This document shows positions 26,484-34,200 of a DNA stretch of 64,000 bases, one piece after another. Source of the stretch: an uncultured Pedosphaera sp. (GTDB taxonomy: Bacteria; Verrucomicrobiota; Verrucomicrobiia; Limisphaerales; Pedosphaeraceae); contig CAIXFN010000081.1 in the NCBI GenBank assembly GCA_903918755.1, positions 186,001 through 250,000 of the forward strand. Direction: 5' to 3'. The number at the start of each line of letters is the position of its first letter. Within the stretch, counting starts at the first letter, position 1. Made by a program: the position numbers and the translations under genes. A model generated the notes under the pieces. That model saw nothing but the letters and a program-made list of their open reading frames with translations. It was not told where the DNA came from and ran no database searches.

Positions 26484-27479
26484 TTGAAAAACGCTGAAAA
26501 ACCATTTATCAAGACGGTTGAACGTCACTTCCTCGACCGGAAGGGCAACAACCCCCACGCCACCACCGAATTCTCCTGGCTGCTGTCCGGCATCACGCTG
26601 GCCACCAAGATTATTGCCTCGCAAATTCAGCGCGCGGGCCTGCTGGAGATCATGGGGGAAGCCGGCCGGGTCAATGTCCAGGGTGAGGAAGTCCAAAAGC
26701 TGGATGAGATCGCCAATGATACCCTCGTCCGCTGCCTTGGTTACCGCGGCAACGTCGGTCTGCTGGTTTCCGAGGAAGACGAGGAACCGCATGTGATCCA
26801 GGACGCCCCGGAAAGTGGCAAGTACACCGTCCTCTTTGACCCCTTGGACGGCTCCAGCAACATCAATGCGAACGTCAACATCGGCACGATTTTCTCCATC
26901 CTCCAGCGCGATCCCAAGTGCGATGCCAGCGATGTCATGGCCCGTGTGCTGCAACCCGGTTACAAGCAGGTCGCCGCCGGTTATGTGATTTATGGTGCCA
27001 GCACCGTCCTGGCTTATACCGCCGGCTATGGCGTCCACATGTTCACTCTGGACCCCTATATTGGAGCCTTCGTCCTGGCTCAGGAAAATGTCATGATGCC
27101 GACCGAAGGCAAGATTTACAGCGTCAACGAGGCCAATTCCCGGAAATTCCCCATTGGCTACCAAAAGTATCTGGATTGGGCCAAGACGGACGATGCCGGC
27201 TACAGCTCCCGTTACATCGGCTCCCTGGTCGCTGATTTCCACCGCACGCTCATCCGTGGCGGCGTGTTCTTTTATCCCCAGACCAAAAAATCACCGGAAG
27301 GCAAGCTGCGCTTGCTATACGAGGCTAATCCGCTGGCCTTTATGGCGGAACAAGCGGGCGGCGCAGCCAGCGACGGCACCCAACGCATTCTCGATAAGCA
27401 ACCCCACGCCATGCACGAGCGCACCCCGCTCATCATCGGCAGCAAAAACGAAGTCGAAAAAGTGCTGTCGTTTCTCTGA
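26484..27479 (+). CDS. fbp: Class I fructose-1,6-bisphosphatase
   Basis: 331 residues, usual for the family. It removes the 1-phosphate of fructose-1,6-bisphosphate in gluconeogenesis. Motifs: LVSEEDEEP and LFDPLDGSSNINANVNIGTI (metal and phosphate ligands), VYGVHM-type AGYGVHMFTLDP, YSVNEAN, RYIGSLVADFHRTLIRGGVFFYP and LLYEANPLAFMAEQAGG. The start is TTG at 26484 (MKNAEKPFIKTVERHFLDRK); no ATG or GTG lies nearby and the next Met is well inside the protein. Divergent from the pseudopilin gene; the 187-bp gap holds no clear promoter. Confidence 0.97.
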   Translation: MKNAEKPFIKTVERHFLDRKGNNPHATTEFSWLLSGITLATKIIASQIQRAGLLEIMGEAGRVNVQGEEVQKLDEIANDTLVRCLGYRGNVGLLVSEEDEEPHVIQDAPESGKYTVLFDPLDGSSNINANVNIGTIFSILQRDPKCDASDVMARVLQPGYKQVAAGYVIYGASTVLAYTAGYGVHMFTLDPYIGAFVLAQENVMMPTEGKIYSVNEANSRKFPIGYQKYLDWAKTDDAGYSSRYIGSLVADFHRTLIRGGVFFYPQTKKSPEGKLRLLYEANPLAFMAEQAGGAASDGTQRILDKQPHAMHERTPLIIGSKNEVEKVLSFL

Positions 27480-27497
27480 GGTCGGCCCGGGCCGGGT

Positions 27498-28805
27498 TCA
27501 CTTTTCCGCGTGGACCCGGATGCTGCCATTCTGATTATCCAGGCTGATCCGGGCCGCGCCGGACTCCGCCCCGGCAAACTGATCCGCTCCGCCGGACTTC
27601 ATCAGCACCGGAAAATCGGACTCCACATTCCCAAAACTCGTATGCGCGGTGATCGCCGGTTTCAGTTTGCCGGGCAGATGCACCGTCAGGTGGGCAAAAG
27701 AGGTTCGAGCGTCCACCCTGGCCAGTTCGGGAGAATTTGCCCGCAGAGTGATCGAGCCGTTCTGGTTGCGACACTTGAAATTGGTTCCGGTTCCTTCCAG
27801 GTCCATGGTCCCAAAGGAGGTTTCGGCCTGGATATCTCCCTGAATTTCCCGGGTACGGATTCCGCCATTTTGATTCGCCAGGACGGCGTTGCCCGTGACC
27901 GCGCTTACGGTGAGGGACGCGAATGAAGTGCTGATATCCGCTGGCCCCTGGATGCCCGAAACGGTCACCGGCCCGTTTTGATTCGCCGCTTTGATCCGTC
28001 CGTCGATGTCCTTGGCCGTCAGGGAGGCGAAAGAAGTCCGGGCCTGCGCCTCGCCTTTCACCCCCTCCAAAGTGATGGCACCGTTTTGGTTGCGCGCGTT
28101 CACGGCACCGGCAATCCCGGTGGCGCGCAAGTGGGCGAAACTCGTTTCCGCATCCACGGCCCCGTGCGCCTCACTCACTTCCAGACTGCCATTCTGGTTC
28201 TTGAGCCGGCTGGGCCCGGAATCTCGCACCGTCAGGGTCGCGAACGAATTATGGGCCTGCACCTCCCCGCGCACCCCGCGAATCGCCATCGGCCCAAACT
28301 CCCCATGCGCCTCCACCGGACCATCCACTCCCGCGATGGCAACCGCGCCAAAGCCATTGCGGACCTGGACGGCGCAGGTTTTGGGCACGTGAAATTCCAA
28401 ATCCGATTGGATCCGTTGATTACTCCGGCTGGAGGGGATCTTCACCACCGCATGGAGGGTGGTCCCGTTGGTTTCCAGCGTAAATTTGACTGCATCCGCG
28501 GTCGCCGTCGCCCGCTCCATCGATTTACCCCAGGCCTGTAGTTTCCACGTCCAACCCGGCTTGCTCCCCTCTTCCGCCACCACCACTTTCACCTCCCCAA
28601 ACCGGTTTTCCACCTCCAATTTGGCCATTTCCGCGGGGACATCTTCCACCCGGGTCCGGGTGACGGAATACGGGAGATTGCCGAGGTTCCCAAAGGAGGC
28701 AATTTGTACATTGCAGCCCGCGACCAACCCCAGCAGAACGCAGCCGGCCATGAAAGTTGCCGCCCGCCGCCACAGTATTGATTCCCCGCGCAGATTGGTC
28801 TTCAT
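27498..28805 (-). CDS. DUF4097-like lipoprotein with alternating beta repeats
   Basis: 435 residues from the ATG at 28805 (MKTNLRGESILWRRAATFMA); the longer frame is unsupported. Lipobox LVAGC near residue 31. From about residue 145 on, the chain is a ladder of short units in which NQNG and TSFA motifs alternate (for example TSFAHLRATGIAG then RNQNGAITLEGVKG), each ending in a Gly-rich turn. This suggests a right-handed beta-helix or solenoid, as in the DUF4097 'putative adhesin' families. It may be a surface structural or adhesive protein; there is no enzyme motif. It is convergent with fbp, 18 nt between the two stops. Confidence 0.8.
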   Translation of the reverse strand: MKTNLRGESILWRRAATFMAGCVLLGLVAGCNVQIASFGNLGNLPYSVTRTRVEDVPAEMAKLEVENRFGEVKVVVAEEGSKPGWTWKLQAWGKSMERATATADAVKFTLETNGTTLHAVVKIPSSRSNQRIQSDLEFHVPKTCAVQVRNGFGAVAIAGVDGPVEAHGEFGPMAIRGVRGEVQAHNSFATLTVRDSGPSRLKNQNGSLEVSEAHGAVDAETSFAHLRATGIAGAVNARNQNGAITLEGVKGEAQARTSFASLTAKDIDGRIKAANQNGPVTVSGIQGPADISTSFASLTVSAVTGNAVLANQNGGIRTREIQGDIQAETSFGTMDLEGTGTNFKCRNQNGSITLRANSPELARVDARTSFAHLTVHLPGKLKPAITAHTSFGNVESDFPVLMKSGGADQFAGAESGAARISLDNQNGSIRVHAEK

Positions 28806-28926
28806 AAATTTGCTCCGCCAAAGCCGGCCCCAGGCAGGTTTCGCCTGCCCGCGGCCAGCCAACCGAATTCACCGACTCTTGCCCTTATGACCCGCCTGAG
28901 TCGGAATTTGTTTCAAAAACCCGCGA

Positions 28927-29820
28927 CTATTTCGCCGCCGGGGGATTCCAAACCACGACCGCCGCCTCCGTCGGGAAGTTTTCCGGCACCGGAATCGTCA
29001 CTTTGCCGGTCGCCGCCCATTCTGTCCCGCGGTTCAGGGTGGTGACAAATCCCAGATCCTTCATGGACTCATCCGCATGCCCGAGGGTCGTGTGAAACAC
29101 CCGGCCCTTGCCATAATTGATCACCATCAACATCGGCTCATTTTCGTGCGTCACGTCGGACTGCGCCGTGGCCAGCACCGTGGTGTTTTCCGCCGGACCG
29201 CAAAGGGTCGCATACAATTCATCCTTCGCGTGCATCCACTTCGCCGGCAGGCCTTTCATAATCGGATGCTGGGTATCGCGGGTTTCCACCAGGAAGGAAA
29301 AATACTTGCCATGGGTGCCGTGCCCGCCCTTTTCCACCTTTTCCACTTTGCCATCCCGCCACAAAAGCATCGGACCCGACTTGTCCGAGCGGTTGCCCCA
29401 ACCACCCACCGCGATCATTTTGTTGTACTCCAGCCAACCGGGGAAGGAATTGTCCGCCGCATGCACCGAGACCAACCCGCCGCCCTTTCCGACATAATCT
29501 TCCAAGGCCTTTTTCGTGTCCGCGCCCCAGTCTTCCCCGTTGTAATTCGAAACAATCACCTCGTATTTGGAAAAATCCGGTTTGAAAGTGGCAACTTCCG
29601 GGCCCTTTCCCGGGCAGGTGGCCACGTCCACCGTGAACCGGCCGGAGCTCTCCATGGCCGCCTTCAGGATCGGTGTGGTGGTCCGCCAGGAATGGTTGTT
29701 CTGACCGTCCACGATCAGGGCCTTGAGTTTGGGGGCATCCGCCGCCCCGGCGAATTGCGGGACCGCCACACAACTCAACAGCACCGCGGTGAGACAAAGT
29801 TTCAAAAGGGGATGACGCAT
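28927..29820 (-). CDS. Secreted ThuA-domain protein
   Basis: 297 residues from the ATG at 29820 (MRHPLLKLCLTAVLLSCVAV, a signal peptide ending near FAGAA). The ThuA (trehalose-utilisation-like, class I glutamine-amidotransferase-like) fold shows LKALIVDGQNNHSWRTTTPI, YEVIVSNYNGEDW, YVGKGGGLVSVHAADNSFPG, HPIMKGLPAKWMHAKDELYA and GRVFHTTLGHADESM. ThuA proteins are abundant in Verrucomicrobia and Planctomycetes and are linked to polysaccharide breakdown, but the reaction is not settled. No neighbouring enzyme fixes the role. Confidence 0.88.
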   Translation of the reverse strand: MRHPLLKLCLTAVLLSCVAVPQFAGAADAPKLKALIVDGQNNHSWRTTTPILKAAMESSGRFTVDVATCPGKGPEVATFKPDFSKYEVIVSNYNGEDWGADTKKALEDYVGKGGGLVSVHAADNSFPGWLEYNKMIAVGGWGNRSDKSGPMLLWRDGKVEKVEKGGHGTHGKYFSFLVETRDTQHPIMKGLPAKWMHAKDELYATLCGPAENTTVLATAQSDVTHENEPMLMVINYGKGRVFHTTLGHADESMKDLGFVTTLNRGTEWAATGKVTIPVPENFPTEAAVVVWNPPAAK

Positions 29821-30346
29821 AAGCTTGGTTTGGAATTTGATTTGTTGGTCCTCATTTTGCGCACCCGCCCGCCCATTTCCAGCCAAATTTGACCTCGAAC
29901 CCCGGGACCGGACAAAAATCATCCGCCGGAACTATTTTTTCACCGATCCCCAACCGCCCTTCCTCTCCCCAACACCAAAGGTGTTGTGCCAGCTAGCCCA
30001 TGGTTGGCGCGAGGCACGAGCGCCTACCTTGGGTACACATCAATAAATTTCCCCAACCCGAAGCGGGTTGTGCCAAACTCTGCCCTGACACAAGCATCAA
30101 TATGCCGATGTCGTCGCGGACCTCCTGAATCGGGACGACCCGCGAACCGTCGACTCGCCCACTTCCCCCTCTATGTCATTCAAAATGGAGGAGATCCCCT
30201 GACCTGGCCTCACCGGCCCCTGGCCCCCCGATAATTCAACATGAGCAAACCGAGATAACGGAGAAATGGTTCTGTGTGTCTCTGTTAACTCTGTTAGCTC
30301 CTGTTCAAGGTTTTATTGTTCGCCCCGATTCTAAATGGCAATGAGC
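29821..30346. other. 526-bp gene-free stretch with repeats
   Basis: No supported gene. It contains a half-match to the ATAGTTC motif (minus strand, about 29929-29937), the hairpin direct repeat at 29967-30074, and a degenerate 9-10-nt tandem repeat (TCTGTTAAC / TCTGTTAGC / TCCTGTTC) at 30270-30308. The remainder shows no signal I can name. Confidence 0.6.
29967..30074. repeat. Dispersed hairpin repeat (two 24-nt units 84 nt apart)
   Basis: Units CCCCAACACCAAAGGTGTTG (29967 on) and CCCCAACCCGAAGCGGGTTG (30051 on), each continuing with TGCC, each a perfect hairpin (AACACC..GGTGTT, AACCCG..CGGGTT). The arms differ but the pairing is kept, so the structure is conserved rather than the sequence. 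The segment between (CCCATGGTTGGCGC...GCGCCTACCTTGGG) is itself inverted. It has the form of an intergenic repetitive extragenic element. Confidence 0.6.
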
Positions 30347-30985
30347 CTAAGTGAGCCGGGCCCGAAATGCCCGGCAGGCCGCGGCAATATCCGGCGCATT
30401 CAAAATCGCCGAAACCACGCAAATTCCCCGCGCCCCCGCCGCCACTACCTCATCCACGTTTCCCAGATGAATCCCGCCAATCGCGAACCACGGAATCCGC
30501 ACATTTTCCGCCGCCCACCGCACATAATCCAGCGTGACCGGCCGGGCCGTCGGCTTGGTGCCCGTCGCAAACACCGGTCCAATTGCAATATAAGCCGGCC
30601 CGGCCGCCAGCGCCCGCCGCGCCTGCTCCGGCGCATGCGTGCTCAACCCCAGCGCCGGGCCCGCACCGGGACCCACCAATTCCGCCACCTGCGTATGCCC
30701 CGCATCAAAGAAATCCTCCTGCCCCAAATGGCAAAACTCCACCCCCAATTCCCGGGCCACCTCCAAATGATCATTAATCACCAACGCAACCCCCGCCGCC
30801 CGGGTCACCGGCAAAATCTCCGCCGCCATCCGCCGCACCGCCTCCACCGTTTCACCCTTCGCCCGCAATTGAATCAAATCCGAGCCCCCCAGACACAACT
30901 CCCGCGCCACCTCCGCCGGCGCCCGCCCGTGCAGGTAGGCGGTATCCACAAAAGTATAAAGCCGACAGTCCGAAAGCAATTTCAC
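30347..30985 (-). CDS. thiE: Thiamine-phosphate synthase
   Basis: 212 residues. It joins HMP-pyrophosphate and THZ-phosphate to thiamine phosphate in the cytoplasm. A TIM-barrel with the family motifs is seen: DLIQLRAKGET (substrate-binding Gln/Arg/Lys), LVINDHLEVARELG, CHLGQEDF, LGLSTHAPEQARRAL, YIAIGPVFATGTKP and FAIGGIHLGNVDEVVAAGARGICVVSAI. It stands alone; no other thiamine gene and no TPP riboswitch is seen upstream. The 264-bp gap after its start holds a dispersed repeat. Confidence 0.95.
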   Translation of the reverse strand: MKLLSDCRLYTFVDTAYLHGRAPAEVARELCLGGSDLIQLRAKGETVEAVRRMAAEILPVTRAAGVALVINDHLEVARELGVEFCHLGQEDFFDAGHTQVAELVGPGAGPALGLSTHAPEQARRALAAGPAYIAIGPVFATGTKPTARPVTLDYVRWAAENVRIPWFAIGGIHLGNVDEVVAAGARGICVVSAILNAPDIAAACRAFRARLT

Positions 30986-31027
30986 CCCCGCAGACTAGCC
31001 CACCCAGCCCTCCCCTCCAAGCAGCTT

Positions 31028-31110
31028 TCCTGAGCCCCATTCGGGGCGCCAGGTCTATAGCCCCTGGCCAGCAAAGCAAACAAGCTCCGGAAGATCGCTG
31101 TGGTTGTGGC
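31028..31110. repeat. Dispersed repeat, copy 1 (upstream of the giant repeat protein)
   Basis: Starts TCCTGAGCCCCATTCGGGGC and continues GCCAGGTCTATAGCCCCTGGCCAG...AGCTCCGG. It contains hairpins GCCCCATTCGGGGC and CCAGG...CCTGG. The first 45 nt differ from copy 2 (37030) at four positions, in the same orientation. It is similar to the REP-like elements scattered in Limisphaerales genomes. Confidence 0.7.
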
Positions 31111-31249
31111 ATCCGCGGTTATGCGCCTGTGGGCTACTCCATAAGTAGTATGCTCCGGAGAACGATTCCGATGGCATCGGCCCCCAACCTGGGCGAATTT
31201 CTCCACCGCCAGCAGGATCATGATTGCATTCTAATTTGCCCAAAAACAA

Positions 31250-34200
31250 ATGACACCATTGCCCACCGCCGACCGTGCCGCCGACCGCTGGTCAAATGCC
31301 CGCCGCGTTCGCCGCGCCGCCATCGCCTGGCTGCCGATTTTTCTGCTGGCCGGAATGGCCACCCAGGTGCTTGGGGCAACTCGCACCTGGTCGGGCGCTT
31401 CCGCCGGGTCTTCGTTCTGGTCCGATCCGGCCAACTGGGTCGGCTCCGTGGCGCCCGCCACCGGGGACAGCCTCGTTTTCCCGGCCTCGGCCGCCCGCCT
31501 CAATAATGTGAACGATTATGCGGCGGGCACGGTCTTGGGATCCATTACCTTTACCGGCGCGGGGTACGCCTTGAGCGGTGCCAATACGCTCGCGCTGACC
31601 AATGGCATCAGCGCGAAAAACGCGACGCTGGCGAACCAAATCGGGTTCCCGCTGCAATTGAATGCCGCCCAAATATTCGCCACGACCGCGGCGGCCAATT
31701 CGCTCTCTTTTAACGGTTCAATCTCTCTGAATGGTTTTGACCTCACCTTCAACGTGCTGGGCGCCCTTAATGCTTCGGGTGGGATTACCGGTACCGGGAA
31801 TGTCAACAAGACCGGGAGCGGCTCGCTCACATTGTCCGGGGCGAATGCCTTTGGCGGCATCACCACGGTGCAGGCCGGCACCTTGTTCGTGCAGCATCCC
31901 CAGGCCCTGGGCGCCTCCGGTAGCGGCACCGTCGTGATTTCCGGAGCGCAGTTGGATATTAGTGGCGTGTCGGTGGCCAATGAATCTTTGGCGTTGAATG
32001 ACGGAGCCATTCTCAGTGTCGTGGCCACCGGATCGGGCACTTGGTCGGGTCCGATCGTTTTGAATGGCACCGTCAATTTCCAGGCGCAATCCGGGCATTC
32101 GTTGACGTGCAGTGGAGTCATCTCCGGTCCCGGTGGCCTGACGCTCAATGGCGGGACAATTTATCTGATAGGCGGCTCCGGCAACAGTTACCTGGGCACG
32201 ACCTTGGTGGCCTCCGGAACCGTGATGTTGAACAAATCGATTGGGACTTCGATTCCTTCGGGGCCGTTGATAATCGGCGACGGCGTGGGCGGACCTGGCA
32301 CCGCCGTGGTCCGGGAAGCCAACAGCTCGGATCTTGGTTCCATGGTGCCGATTACCATCAATCGCTCCGGGTTGCTGGACCTCAACGGCTTTTCCGATGT
32401 CTGTGGGGCGCTGACCCTCAACGGCGGCGGAGTGACCACAGGTTCGGGGAACCTGTCCTTGAATGGAAACTTGCTGGTGAATGGAAGTCCCACCAGTCAG
32501 TCCTACTTTTCCGGCAATCTCCACCTGACCTTAACCCCCGCGATTGACGTGGAAACCGTCACGAATGCCCTCGTCCCGGAATTCCTGCTGAACGCCAGCA
32601 TCAGCGGCAATTTCGGCTTCAACAAATCCGGATTGGGGACGCTGTCTCTGGCGGGCCTCAACAGCTTCACCGGCCCCGTGCAGGTAAACACCGGAACTTT
32701 GGCGGTGAACCACCCGCTCGCCTTGGGGGCGACGAATTCCGGCACCACGGTCAGTTCCAACGCAATCCTGCAAGTGAACGCCGCGGTTCCCGCCGAGCCC
32801 CTGACGCTCAATGATGGGGCCATTCTCAGTGTGGCCACCAACGTGACCGGCGGCAGTTGGGGCGGAACCATTGTTCTCAATGGCACCGCTGCCATTACGC
32901 CCGGGGTTGGCCAGTCGTTCACCAGCAGCGGGGTGATTTCCGGTTCCGGCGGACTTACCCTGCGCGGCGGAACCAATTACCTTTTCGGAGGCAGCGGCAA
33001 CACCTACGCCGGCACCACGTGGGTGGCTTCCGGCACCGTGATTTTGAACAAATCGGTGGGGACGGCGATTCCTTCCGGACCGCTGATTATTGGCGACGGC
33101 GTTGGCGGACCGGGCACCGCCGTGGTCCGGGAAGCCAACAGCTCGGATATCGGCTCCACGGTGCCGATTACCATCAATCGCTCCGGGTTGTTGGACCTCA
33201 CCGGCTTCTCCGATGTCTGTGGGGCGCTGACGCTCAACGGCGGCGGAGTGACCACAGGTTCGGGGAACCTGTCCCTGAGTGGCAACCTGCTCGTGAATGG
33301 AAGCCCCACCAGTCAGTCCTACTTTTCCGGCAATCTGCATCTGACCTTAACCCCCACGATCGACGTGGAAACCGTGGCCAATGCTCTCGTCCCGGAATTC
33401 CTGCTGAACGCCAGCATCAACGGCAATTTTGGCCTGACCAAAACCGGATTGGGCATGCTTTCGCTGGCTGGCCTTAGTACCTTCACCGGACCGGTGCAGG
33501 TGAATGCCGGAACTTTGGCGGTGAACCACCCGCTCGCCCTGGGGGCGACGAATTCCGGCACCACGGTCAGTTCCAACGCGATCCTGCAAGTGAACGCCAC
33601 CGTTCCCGCCGAACCGCTGACGCTCAATGATGGTGCCATTGTCACTGTGTCCACCAGCGTGACCGGCGGCAGTTGGGGCGGAACCATTGTTCTCAATGGA
33701 ACCGCTGCCCTTACCCCCGGGGTTGGCCAGTCATTCACCTGCAGCGGGCTGATTTCCGGTTCCGGCGGACTTACCCTGCGCGGCGGAACCAATTATCTGT
33801 TCGGGGGCAGCGGCAACACGTACGCCGGCACCACGTGGGTGGCTTCCGGCACCGTGATCATGAACAAAACGGTGGGGACGGCGATTCCTTCCGGTCCACT
33901 CATTATTGGCGACGGCGTTGGCGGACCGGGCACCGCCGTGGTCCGGGAAGCCAACAGCTCGGATATCGGCGCGACGGTGCCGATTAACATCAATCATTCC
34001 GGGTTGCTGGACCTCACCGGCTTCATGGATTTGTGTGGCTCGCTGACGTTGAATGGCGGCGGAATCACCACGGGTTCCGGAGCCTTGTCGCCCGGTGGCG
34101 GCATCTTGGTGAATGGGAGCACGAATTCGCAGTCCTTCATTTCGGGCAATTTGAATCTGCCCACCTCGCCGACCATCGATGTCGAAACGGTGAGCAACGC

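Noticed and set aside
30852-31221. Small minus-strand frames ending GYRPGAPNGAQES (and GYKHGAPNGAQEA near 37.0 kb)
   Set aside because: Both are translations of the dispersed repeat. The likeness comes from the repeat DNA, not from a protein family.
30986-31249. TPP riboswitch before thiE
   Set aside because: No thi-box core; the CTGAG present belongs to the dispersed repeat.
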